From Lacipirellulaceae bacterium (GTDB taxonomy: Bacteria; Planctomycetota; Planctomycetia; Pirellulales; Lacipirellulaceae), in assembly GCA_040218535.1 (NCBI GenBank), contig JAVJRG010000005.1:1426001-1490000 (forward strand): 64,000 nt of DNA. Direction: 5' to 3'. Shown one piece after another: positions 26,132-35,095 of this stretch (position 1 is its first letter; each line of letters begins with the position of its first letter). The position numbers and the translations under genes are program-made. The notes under the pieces were generated by a model. That model saw only the letters and a program-made list of their open reading frames with translations, was not told the DNA's origin and searched no databases.

Positions 26132-28018
26132 TTAGGTAACAAATTCCCAAACGCTTCGGTAAGAGCCTTCTTTTTGCAGGTAGTCTAACAGATCCGAATA
26201 GAATTGGTGCCCGCCCAGCGTGGCGCTGTCGCCGATGATACGCAGTGCCCGACGGGAGCGGGTCAGTGCGACGTTCGTACGGCGTGTATCTTTAAGGAAG
26301 CCGATTTCTCCTTGCGAGTTGCTGCGAACCATCGTGATAATCACAGCTTCTTTCTCGCGGCCTTGAAAACCGTCGACGGTGTCGATTTCCAGACCTTTCA
26401 CCTGGAGATGATTCTTGAGCAGTCGTACTTGTGCTGCGTAAGGGGCAATGACCGCGATATCCTCCGGCACAACCCCCGCATCGAGAAACTGCTTCACTTG
26501 CGAAGCGACCCAGTTGGCTTCTTTCGGGTTGCGTTTGCTTTCGCCATCGGGTTCTAGTTCCTCATCCCAACCTGCTCCCGCTGTGTCCCAGAACTCCAGG
26601 ATGGGGTCATCCTCAAGTGACTCGTCAACGCCGGGCACTTCAAACAAGCGGTGGTGCTTTACAGACGCGTCAGCGACTAGTTCTCCGTCGTAGAAATGGT
26701 CGCTCGAGAACCGCATGATCTTTTCGTGCATCCGATACTGTACAGTCAGGCGTTTGAAGACTTTCTCGCCGAAACTTTCGACAAGCCTTTCCATCGGGCT
26801 GATCCGAAACCCTTCTTGCGCCGCTTCTTCGGAGAGGATCGTCGGCGGTAGCTGGCAGTGATCGCCTGCAAGGACCAGACGCTTCGCGCGTAACATCGCT
26901 TGCCAAAGTGCGGGCTCTGTACTTTGGCAGGCTTCATCGATGACGACCAAGTCGAATTGACGGTCTCCGAGAAGTTCTTCATCGATTGTTAAAGTCGTGC
27001 AGATCACATCCGCAGAATTCAGGACTTGCTGAATGATATGTTTCTCAAGAAGTCGCGCCTGTTGGCGGAGGCTCTTCGCCTCCGCGTAGAGATTGCCACG
27101 GTGCTTGTAAGCGTTTCGCGATCGCGATGGTCGCGAAGCAGCTCGCATCAGGTTTTCAGCGTCGCGATACATTTCTTGCACGATCAATCGCGAGTCGTCC
27201 GCTTCGACCAGTTCATCCAGGGTATGTCCGCGTAGTGACTCGAACACCCGCGCCGGATGTCCAACACGAATGACCGCTGGCATCAGGGCGATTAGCCGTC
27301 CCAGGAGATTGTCCACTGCGGTATTGCTTGGGGCACAGGCGAGCACTTTCTCGCCGCGGCTGACTGCTTGATAAATCACCTCCGCCAGGGTCGTCGTCTT
27401 GCCAGTCCCAGGAGGTCCGTGGACGACGGCCACATCACGCGCGGAGAGGGCAAATCGAACCGCTTCCTCTTGTGGCGGGTTCAGTTGCGTGGCGAATTCA
27501 ACTGGCGGGTGTTTATCGAAACGCAGTTCTTGTTGGGCGAGCAAGCAATCTCGCAAGCGGGCTTGCGAGCCGGAGAGCATCCTCGCTCTGGCAATGGCGG
27601 AAGCTTGCTTCAGTCGCGTCCGCTCGTCAGGGGACAGATCGAGCCGGAAGTTGCGCGCTTCAGGCCATTGGTCGAGAGCTATCTGAATAGTTTCCGAGGT
27701 TCTGCGACTGACGACTCCAGGCAGACTCTCACCCTGCGGGTTGGCATTATCAGAGACAATCACCGGCGAGCCAACTTTGAGCCGATTCATGGGGAGGCGT
27801 TCGGAGGCTGGCTTGGCGAAGTCGATGAGATTTCGTCCTGCCAGGCCAACACGATGATCGACCATGCGAAGGTTGACGATCGTCTCGCCCGTTCGCTCAG
27901 GGTTGCCAGCCTGTTTGCGAAGCCGCCGATCAGCAAGCCGCTGACGTTCCGCGGCACCTTCCATTTCGAGCCAGCGTTCGATCTGGTCGAAGTATCCTTC
28001 GGTTGTCGCCCACGCCAC
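26132..28018 (-). CDS. Superfamily 1 DNA/RNA helicase (IGHMBP2/DNA2-like)
   Basis: 628 residues from a GTG at 28018. An N-terminal beta-barrel-like domain (about 1-150) precedes the helicase core: Q-like motif LNPPQEEAVRFAL, Walker A VHGPPGTGKTTTLAE, motif Ia LACAPSNTAVDNLL, Walker B LVVIDEACQSTEPALW, motif III LVLAGDHCQLPPTI, motif IV LTVQYRMHEKIM, motif V DTVDGFQGREKEAVIITMVRS and motif VI FLKDTRRTNVALTRSRRALRIIG. This is the UPF1/IGHMBP2 branch, acting 5' to 3' on nucleic acid in the cytoplasm. Stand-alone, no partner gene visible. Confidence 0.92.
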   Translation of the reverse strand: MAWATTEGYFDQIERWLEMEGAAERQRLADRRLRKQAGNPERTGETIVNLRMVDHRVGLAGRNLIDFAKPASERLPMNRLKVGSPVIVSDNANPQGESLPGVVSRRTSETIQIALDQWPEARNFRLDLSPDERTRLKQASAIARARMLSGSQARLRDCLLAQQELRFDKHPPVEFATQLNPPQEEAVRFALSARDVAVVHGPPGTGKTTTLAEVIYQAVSRGEKVLACAPSNTAVDNLLGRLIALMPAVIRVGHPARVFESLRGHTLDELVEADDSRLIVQEMYRDAENLMRAASRPSRSRNAYKHRGNLYAEAKSLRQQARLLEKHIIQQVLNSADVICTTLTIDEELLGDRQFDLVVIDEACQSTEPALWQAMLRAKRLVLAGDHCQLPPTILSEEAAQEGFRISPMERLVESFGEKVFKRLTVQYRMHEKIMRFSSDHFYDGELVADASVKHHRLFEVPGVDESLEDDPILEFWDTAGAGWDEELEPDGESKRNPKEANWVASQVKQFLDAGVVPEDIAVIAPYAAQVRLLKNHLQVKGLEIDTVDGFQGREKEAVIITMVRSNSQGEIGFLKDTRRTNVALTRSRRALRIIGDSATLGGHQFYSDLLDYLQKEGSYRSVWEFVT

Positions 28019-28248
28019 TTGCCGCTCGTTTCCTGTCGCTGAATACTTTGGTTGGTTGGCGTTTTGGGTCCGAGAGCTGACGTCTCACCGCTCGGAAGTT
28101 TTTCGATACTGCATTCTGGCAGGTTCGCTGGAGCTAGCTAGCGGGTTTGTCGATAGAACCAATTCGGCAGCCGCCGTGTCTGCCAATCAGCCGTCCCTTG
28201 CGGCTAAGCGGACGTTTTGGCAAAATACCCTGCTTGCACAGCCCAAAA

Positions 28249-28322
28249 GCACCCCTAGCTCAACTGGATAGAGCATCGGTCTACGAAACCGAAGGTTGCT
28301 GGTTCGAATCCAGCGGGGTGTA
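28249..28322 (+). tRNA. tRNA-Arg (anticodon ACG)
   Basis: 74 nt cloverleaf: acceptor GCACCCC/GGGGTGT (first pair G-T), D arm GCTC/GAGC, anticodon stem TCGGT/ACCGA with loop CTACGAA, T arm GCTGG/CCAGC with loop TTCGAAT, discriminator A. The anticodon is 28283-28285. CCA is not encoded. It stands alone, plus strand, at the border between the helicase gene and the RND/PKS region. Confidence 0.96.
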
Positions 28323-28882
28323 CTTTCTCTAAGTGCTCTCTAGCACAGAGTTTTAGTTACCTGCCGGCATTCGGCAGTGCGGTTCTCTATTCCTGCCTAG
28401 GTCGAGCTTTTCTTGATCGGGCTGATCGCCAAGAACGGTTCTTACCGTCTTTGATGATCCAAGTGAAATCTGCATCAAAGCAAGCATGCAAGTCCGCTCA
28501 GCTTTTCATATTGGGGAACTGGCTACAGATGAGCTCTTCGATTGGTACGAACTTTTGACTAGCGGAAAGTCTTTGTCTGATTCACTTCTCTGGTCGAACT
28601 GACGACGCATTTAGTGCTCTACGATGTACGCTGAATACCAATTCAACTCAATCGACAATGCTTGCCAAGACCGCACAGATTCCACCTTCTTACGATCCCT
28701 GCCGAGCAAGTGCTTTGCATCCCTGAGGAAATTGCTACTTCTTTAACACTGATTGGCTTACTCGTGTACCTAGGAATGAAGGTCGGCAGAGCCTAAGTTA
28801 TAGAACTGAGCAAGTGATCCAAGTCAGTATCCGCAACTCAGCCACGAACTCTGTCTTCTAAGGACACATATAGAGCACACTC
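28323..28882. other. Gene-free spacer after tRNA-Arg
   Basis: 560 bp with no supported gene. It is AT-richer in places than its surroundings. No insertion sequence, direct repeat of the tRNA 3' end or clear terminator could be seen; it presumably carries the promoter for the efflux genes that start at 28883. Confidence 0.5.
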
Positions 28883-30052
28883 TTGGCCAAGCCTGATCGA
28901 AATACTTTGCACTTTCTTTTGCTGAGATTACCGTTTTTATTGCTGTCCAGCATTGTCTGTATCTGCACAGTTACTTCGGGTTGCGATGTTTCACAGCCTA
29001 GCTCTGCTGATCGAGGAGAGGCAGAGACTCCCGAGCCGACACGACTGAAGGTCAACGTCGCACCTGTCACTTTCAGTGAAGAGGTCTTCGAGCGATCCAT
29101 CGCTTTTGGCACGATCAAACCCATCCGGTCAAGTTCTCTCGGATTCGCTCGTGGTGGGCGGGTAGCAAAGGTTCGCTACAAGGTTGGCGAATTTGTCGCC
29201 GAAGGCGAAGTCATTGCGGAGCTTGAACAGGAAGAATTGGCGGACCAGCAAGAGAGACTCGGCAAGTCTCTTGCGGACGCTCAGTCTCAGCTTGCTGCCT
29301 ATCAATCGCAAAACAATCGACAACTCATTACGCGAGCTCAACAAGACATTCAGCGGCTAAAGGCGCAGCAGACGGAGCTTGGGCGGGAATTATCCAAAGG
29401 CTTGATCGTTGCCCCTTACCGCTGTCAGCTTGCAGAGATTAACGTGACCGCTGGTGATATGGTGCCGAGTGGAAGACCCTACTTTCAGATTCTCGAAGAC
29501 GCGCCGCCGGTCATTGAAGTGAACCTACCAATCGCCCAGGCGAGCCAGACGAAGGTCGGTGACACGGTCTGGATCAAACGGGATGAACAACTGCGACCTG
29601 CGACCGTAGCGAGCAAGTCACCCGAGCTCGACGCGTCGTCACGTACACGACTAGCGACACTCAACTTGCCCGGTCTAGGAGATGATGCCAATGGAGAAAA
29701 TGACACCGAAGAGAGTGTTGATTGGACGATTGGCGAAGTCGTCGAGGTGCATTCTTGGAACGGCAGCAAGAACACGGGCTTTTGGCTCCCTTTTTCTGCT
29801 TTGCAACGCGAGGCCAACGGCTTGTGGTCGGCATTCGTCATTGAGGGCGAAGGGGAAGGACAAACGGTGGAACGGCGCATCGTCGAAGTGCTGCAACTTG
29901 AAGCTGAACACGCCTTAGTACGCGGTTCACTTACGGTAGGCGACTTGTACGTCGTTGAGGGATTAAATCGAATCGTGCCGGGGCAAAGTGTCGCTGGACA
30001 GCTCGTCGAGCGAGAATTCACACAGCCGGGGCCGCCGGAGGTGGGTGAATGA
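28883..30052 (+). CDS. RND efflux membrane-fusion (adaptor) lipoprotein
   Basis: 389 residues from a TTG start. The N-terminus (FLLLSSIVCICTVTSGC) is a lipoprotein-type signal with a probable lipidated Cys. The HlyD-type fold follows: barrel-sandwich half GGRVAKVRYKVGEFVAEGEVIAELEQ, a coiled-coil hairpin (about 110-165), second half LIVAPYRCQLAEINVTAGDMV and a beta-barrel domain. It links an inner-membrane RND pump to an outer-membrane channel in the periplasm. Its stop overlaps the start of the pump gene by 4 bp. No outer-membrane factor gene is present in the window. Confidence 0.9.
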   Translation: MAKPDRNTLHFLLLRLPFLLLSSIVCICTVTSGCDVSQPSSADRGEAETPEPTRLKVNVAPVTFSEEVFERSIAFGTIKPIRSSSLGFARGGRVAKVRYKVGEFVAEGEVIAELEQEELADQQERLGKSLADAQSQLAAYQSQNNRQLITRAQQDIQRLKAQQTELGRELSKGLIVAPYRCQLAEINVTAGDMVPSGRPYFQILEDAPPVIEVNLPIAQASQTKVGDTVWIKRDEQLRPATVASKSPELDASSRTRLATLNLPGLGDDANGENDTEESVDWTIGEVVEVHSWNGSKNTGFWLPFSALQREANGLWSAFVIEGEGEGQTVERRIVEVLQLEAEHALVRGSLTVGDLYVVEGLNRIVPGQSVAGQLVEREFTQPGPPEVGE

Positions 30053-33000
30053 TCGCCCATTTCCTGTTTAAGAATCCGCGGATTTTGTTGCTCCTTGTCG
30101 GCGTGATTGTCGTGGCGGGGCTGTCGTCATTCGTGTTGATGCCCCGGCTTGAAGATCCTGTGCTAGGGAAACGCGTAGCGGTCATTAGTACCGTCTTTCC
30201 CGGTGCGGATGCCGAGCGTGTCGAGTCGCTCGTGACCATTCGCATCGAGAACCAACTGCAAGGCATCGCGGAAATCAAGGAGATCCGCTCCAACAGCCGG
30301 ACAGGCATCGCCAACCTTGTCATCAAGCTGAGCGACGAGGTCGACGATGTTGAGGAAGTCTGGTCACAAGTCCGCAACAAGCTGGCAGATGTCGAGGCCG
30401 ATTTACCCACAGGTTGTTTCTCACCCGACTTCGAGATCTTTCCCCTCAAAGCGTTCGCTGCGATCGTCGCGGTGAAGTGGCGGGATGCGAGCGATCCTCA
30501 GCTTTCCATCCTACGCAAGCTGAGCAGCCAGCTTTGGCAACAAATCAGCAACTTGCCGGGCACCGAGTCGGTCGAAGAGTTCGGCAACCCCGGCGAAGAG
30601 TACCTGATCGAAGTTGAGCCGACCGTTTTGGTGGCGACGCAGCTGTCGACTGCGGCGATCGCTGGTCAAGTCTCGGCGAACATTGCAAGCCAGCCGGCGG
30701 GTTACGCGCGGGGCGACGATTCGCAGTTGTTGTTGGACCTCAAGCCAAGCGACTCGAACATCGACAAGCTGCGAGACTCGACCATCCGGTTTGGCCCGCG
30801 TGGCCAGTCAGTCCGGCTGAGGGAGATCGCCACCATCGAGAAGCGCACAATCACGCCAAAGACCGACGTCGCCCTGGTCGATGGCGAGCCGGGAATTGTG
30901 CTGGGCGCATTTTTCGACGACCGGCTACGTGTCGACCATTGGGCTAACTCCTTGCGAGAGCTCGTGGCGAAATTCCAAGACGACTATCAGGCCGAGCTCG
31001 ACGTTGAGATCATCTTTTCCCAACAGGAATTCATCGACGTCCGGCTAAACACCTTGCTGCAGAATCTATTCCTCGGCGCGGCGGGCGTCACGTGCGTCGT
31101 GCTGCTGTTGATGGGCTGGCGAAGCATGATTGTGGTGGGAGTGACTTTGCCGCTGTCTTCGCTCATGGTGCTGGCCGGGATGCGGACGATGGGAATCCCG
31201 ATGCATCAAATGTCGATCACCGGGCTCATCATCGCGTTAGGTCTGTTGATCGACAACGCGATTGTGATTGTCGAAGATGTCCGGGCAAGAATCTTCGGCG
31301 GCGAAACCACTCAGGATGCGATTCGCGAAAGCATTCGCCATCTAGCGATGCCGTTGTTCGGCTCGACGTTAACAACGACGCTCGCCTTCATGCCGATCGC
31401 CATCCTCCCCGGCCCCCCTGGCGAGTTTGTCGGGACGATTGCCATTAGCGTGATCCTAGCGATTAGCTCTTCGTTTCTCCTAGCGATGACCGTCGTGCCG
31501 GCGCTATTAGGCCTGATGCGAATCAGGACCGACCAACGCGGCACGTTCACCTATGGGATCACGAATCGACTGATTCAGTCGGTTTACGTTTGGTCCCTAA
31601 AGTTCGTTTTTCGCGTGCCGATCCTCGGTGTCGTGCTCGCATGCGCGTTGCCCTGCCTCGGCTACTGGGTGGCGGGGCAGTTGCCCAATCAGTTCTTTCC
31701 CCCCTCAGATCGAAAGCAAATCCAAATTGAAGTCGAATTGCCCGCTCGTGAGCCGATCGCCAAGACCCTCGCGACGGTCGAGACTTTACGGACGAGCCTG
31801 GTAAAGAATCCGGCGCTCGAACGTTTGCACTGGTTCATCGGGCGAAGTGCGCCGACATTCTATTACAACGTGGTCCCTAGCCGGCGAGGCACACCCTTCT
31901 ACGCGCAGGCGATTGCGGAACTTGCCGCGGGACAGAAGGCGACTGCCGCGGTACGCGCACTGCAATCCGAACTCGACGCCAACCACCCCGAATGTCGCGC
32001 AATTGTCCGCCAATTAGAGCAAGGTCCGCCAATCGACGCCCCCATTGAGCTGCGCCTGGTTGGACCGGACTTGCAGAAGCTTCAGGAATTGGGCAATCAG
32101 TTACGATTGCTCCTCAGCCAGACGCCGCACGTGATTCACACGCGTTCCGATTCGGAAGAGACAATCCCCAAGCTGATCGTCGATGTCGATGCCGAACAGT
32201 CGGCTCGGACGGGAAATAACGAAACTCAAATCGCTTCCCACCTTTACACGACGCTTGAGGGCGCACCGGCGGGCAAACTGCTCGACGGTGATGAGGAATT
32301 GCCGGTTCGCGTGCGAATGGCTAGCGAATCCACCACCGGGCTTGATCGCCTGGCCGCACTGCAACTCGGCAGTGGTCGTCCGACTCGACCAAGCGGTCCT
32401 CCCGGAACACCACCAGCCGCAAGTGTTGCTGCGCCCCTGGCAGCGATTGCGGATTTTGAGCTCGGTTCCGACGTGGCCGCTTTGGTGAGAATCGACGGTG
32501 AGCGAACCAACGAGATCAAGGCTTACTTAACCGCCGGAGTCTTGCCGGCGGTCGTGCTTGAGGACTTTCAACAACGACTGGCAGAGAGCGGCTTCCGTTT
32601 ACCACCGGGATATCGGCTTGACATTGGTGGCGAAGATGCGGAGCGTGCCAGCGCGGTCCAACGACTGGTAGCCAATGCGGGAGTGTTGTTCACGTTGATG
32701 ATTCTGACACTCGTCGTCTCGTTCCGCTCGTTTCGTTGTGCGTTGATCATTATTGTCGTTGGGGGCCTCACGATCGGTCTGGGGCCGTTGTCACTTTGGT
32801 TGTTTGGATTCCCCTTCGGTTTCATGGCGATTGTTGGCACGATGGGATTAGTTGGTCTGGCAATCAACGACTCGATTGTCGTGCTCGCGGCAATCCGCAA
32901 CAACGAGGCTGCCCGGCGTGGAGAAGTCTTGGCGTTAACGAATGTTGTCGTTAGCTGCACGCGACATATTATTGCGACAACGATCACCACGATCGTGGGG

Positions 33001-33135
33001 TTCCTACCGCTAATTCTCAGCGGTGGAGGGTTTTGGCCGCCTCTGGCGATCACGATCGCCTGCGGCGTAGGCGGGGCAACGCTAATGGCCCTGTACCTGG
33101 TCCCCTCTCTGACACGTCTATTACGTGTGAAGTAA
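30049..33135 (+). CDS. RND-family efflux permease (HAE1/AcrB type)
   Basis: 1028 residues. An N-terminal membrane helix (LLLLVGVIVVAGLSSFVLMP) is followed by the first periplasmic loop (PGADAERVESLVTIRIENQL), helices 2-6 with the proton-relay segment GLLIDNAIVIVEDVRARI, then a second periplasmic loop and helices 8-12 ending LTRLLRVK. The relay has DN where many pumps have DD. It uses the proton gradient to expel small amphiphilic molecules. Its position 236 bp before the aromatic-PKS cluster and same orientation make it a candidate exporter of that product; substrate otherwise unknown. Confidence 0.93.
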   Translation: MIAHFLFKNPRILLLLVGVIVVAGLSSFVLMPRLEDPVLGKRVAVISTVFPGADAERVESLVTIRIENQLQGIAEIKEIRSNSRTGIANLVIKLSDEVDDVEEVWSQVRNKLADVEADLPTGCFSPDFEIFPLKAFAAIVAVKWRDASDPQLSILRKLSSQLWQQISNLPGTESVEEFGNPGEEYLIEVEPTVLVATQLSTAAIAGQVSANIASQPAGYARGDDSQLLLDLKPSDSNIDKLRDSTIRFGPRGQSVRLREIATIEKRTITPKTDVALVDGEPGIVLGAFFDDRLRVDHWANSLRELVAKFQDDYQAELDVEIIFSQQEFIDVRLNTLLQNLFLGAAGVTCVVLLLMGWRSMIVVGVTLPLSSLMVLAGMRTMGIPMHQMSITGLIIALGLLIDNAIVIVEDVRARIFGGETTQDAIRESIRHLAMPLFGSTLTTTLAFMPIAILPGPPGEFVGTIAISVILAISSSFLLAMTVVPALLGLMRIRTDQRGTFTYGITNRLIQSVYVWSLKFVFRVPILGVVLACALPCLGYWVAGQLPNQFFPPSDRKQIQIEVELPAREPIAKTLATVETLRTSLVKNPALERLHWFIGRSAPTFYYNVVPSRRGTPFYAQAIAELAAGQKATAAVRALQSELDANHPECRAIVRQLEQGPPIDAPIELRLVGPDLQKLQELGNQLRLLLSQTPHVIHTRSDSEETIPKLIVDVDAEQSARTGNNETQIASHLYTTLEGAPAGKLLDGDEELPVRVRMASESTTGLDRLAALQLGSGRPTRPSGPPGTPPAASVAAPLAAIADFELGSDVAALVRIDGERTNEIKAYLTAGVLPAVVLEDFQQRLAESGFRLPPGYRLDIGGEDAERASAVQRLVANAGVLFTLMILTLVVSFRSFRCALIIIVVGGLTIGLGPLSLWLFGFPFGFMAIVGTMGLVGLAINDSIVVLAAIRNNEAARRGEVLALTNVVVSCTRHIIATTITTIVGFLPLILSGGGFWPPLAITIACGVGGATLMALYLVPSLTRLLRVK

Positions 33136-33371
33136 CACGCCCCAGCTCGCCGCTCCTCGCCAGCTTTTGCCATGATGCGCGTGGACAAAAGATCGCGTAA
33201 GCCTGTCCCTCTCAAGTTAAGCAGTCAGTGGTATTGGCGATTATCAAGTATCTAGTGTATCAGTGAGACAAGGTCATCGAATTTGCTTCTTGGCCTCGAT
33301 ACCTGTCATAATCCAAACAAATTCACTAAAATACCAGACTTACGACAAGACGCTCAGAGTACCCACTCCCC

Positions 33372-35057
33372 ATGCCGCCAGCCGCTACACAAAGGGTAGG
33401 CACCAGCAGCAACGCCTTGATCGATGGAAGTCCACTCAGCATCAACCAGGTTGCTGCCATCGGACAAGGACATCGCCAGTTGCAACTCAGCGAGGACGCT
33501 GCGCTGCGCGAGCGGATCACCGCGGCGGCGGAACTCGTCGACCATGCCGTTGAAAAAGGGTGGCCCGTCTACGGAGTGACGACCGGCTTCGGTGGCATGT
33601 CAAACCTAGCCGTGCCTTGCGATCAAGCGGCTGCTTCCCAGCAGAACCTCTTGTCGTTTCTGGCAACAGGAGCTGGCTCACCAATCGACCCTCGTCATGT
33701 GCGGGCAGCGATGGCCTTGCGTGCCAACGTGCTCATGCAAGGTTATTCCGGCGTGCGTTTGGAAATCATCCAGCGACTTATTACCTACTTGAACCGAGGC
33801 GCAACGCCGGTCGTTCGCGAGTTGGGTTCGATCGGAGCAAGCGGGGACCTTGTGCCGCTTTCGGTAATTGCTCGAGCGATCACCGGTCATAGTAACTTCG
33901 TCAAAGTGCAAATCGATGGCCGCACTCTCGACGGACCGGCTGCACTTCGCGAACTCGATCTGGAGCCTATCGAGTTACGCCCCAAAGAAGGCCTTGCGCT
34001 AGTCAACGGGACGTCATTTAGTTCCGCAATCGCTGCGAATTGTGTCGCTGAAGCACGGCGACTCATGGCATTGGCCTTCGGCGCGCAGGCAATCATGCTT
34101 CGTGCCTTGAACGTGCAGGACGAGCCGTTTGCCGCCTTTGTTCACCAGCGTAAGCCACACCAAGGACAGGTCTGGTCTGCGAAAATCATGCAGCGGCTGC
34201 TCAACGAAGGGCGGGAATCGCTCAATGGCAGCGCCCATAAGGAGCTACCGTCCGAGCATATTCAAGATCGCTATTCGCTGCGCTGCTTGCCGCAGTATTT
34301 CGGGCCAATCGTCGAAGGCTTGGCTCGGGTGATCAACGTTGTTGAGACTGAAATGAATGCCGTCTCTGACAACCCGCTCGTTGATGCGGAGAATGGTCGT
34401 TTCTATCAGAGTGGGAATTTTCTTGGTCAGTACGTTGGTGTCGCGATGGACGACCTCCGCCGTCACCTCGGGCTGATGGCCAAACATCTCGACGTGCAGA
34501 TCGCCTCGCTGGTCACCCCGGCATTCAGCAACGGCCTGCCTTCTTCGCTGCGCGGCAACGACGCGCTACCCTACAACATGGGCCTCAAGGGGCTACAGAT
34601 CACCGGCAATTCGATCATGCCAATGCTCACATACCTTGGCAATCCATTGGTCGAACACTATCCGACACACGCAGAGCAATTCAACCAAAACATCAACGGG
34701 CTGAGTTGGGGCGCTGCCAATTTCGCCTGGAGGTCGGTCGAGCTGTTCCAGCATTATCTGGCAGTGGCCTTGTTGTTTTCTGTGCAGGCTATTGATTTGC
34801 GTGCCAAAGCAACACTCGATCACTTCGACGGTCGAGCATTACTGGGCAGCTTGCTCGCACCACTCTACACGAAAGTCTGTGAAGCCGTTGGCAGCGAATC
34901 TGGTCAGGAACGCCCGTTCCTGTTCGACGACGCGGACCAATGGCTTGAACAACATCTGGCAACGCTTCACGAGAACATTGCTGCACATGGGAGTGTCGTA
35001 AGTGCCGTTCAGCCGGTACTCGACTCGTTCGACGAATCTCCGCTCTGTCGAGGGTGA
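33372..35057 (+). CDS. MIO-type aromatic amino-acid ammonia-lyase, phenylalanine-lyase-like
   Basis: 561 residues. The MIO cofactor triad Ala-Ser-Gly lies at 156-158 in GSIGASGDLVPLS; the catalytic lid Tyr is Tyr67 in YGVTTGFGG. Long segments resemble cyanobacterial phenylalanine ammonia-lyase (HIQDRYSLRCLPQYFGPIVEG, THAEQFNQNINGLSWG, NMGLKGLQITGNSIMP). The selectivity pair after QQNLL is Phe96-Leu97, as in phenylalanine lyases, not the Ser-His of histidine lyases or the His of tyrosine lyases. It would deaminate L-phenylalanine to trans-cinnamate; an aminomutase is possible. It is the first gene of the PKS cluster and its stop overlaps the alternative GTG start of the ligase, so cinnamate as starter is the natural inference. 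Confidence 0.88.
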   Translation: MPPAATQRVGTSSNALIDGSPLSINQVAAIGQGHRQLQLSEDAALRERITAAAELVDHAVEKGWPVYGVTTGFGGMSNLAVPCDQAAASQQNLLSFLATGAGSPIDPRHVRAAMALRANVLMQGYSGVRLEIIQRLITYLNRGATPVVRELGSIGASGDLVPLSVIARAITGHSNFVKVQIDGRTLDGPAALRELDLEPIELRPKEGLALVNGTSFSSAIAANCVAEARRLMALAFGAQAIMLRALNVQDEPFAAFVHQRKPHQGQVWSAKIMQRLLNEGRESLNGSAHKELPSEHIQDRYSLRCLPQYFGPIVEGLARVINVVETEMNAVSDNPLVDAENGRFYQSGNFLGQYVGVAMDDLRRHLGLMAKHLDVQIASLVTPAFSNGLPSSLRGNDALPYNMGLKGLQITGNSIMPMLTYLGNPLVEHYPTHAEQFNQNINGLSWGAANFAWRSVELFQHYLAVALLFSVQAIDLRAKATLDHFDGRALLGSLLAPLYTKVCEAVGSESGQERPFLFDDADQWLEQHLATLHENIAAHGSVVSAVQPVLDSFDESPLCRG

Positions 35058-35095
35058 GCAAGGCGACCTTACGATCACCGGGTCGACGAGAGTTT

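Noticed and set aside
33372-35057. Histidine ammonia-lyase (HutH)
   Set aside because: The selectivity residues are Phe-Leu instead of Ser-His, the protein resembles cyanobacterial phenylalanine lyase, and there are no other hut genes.
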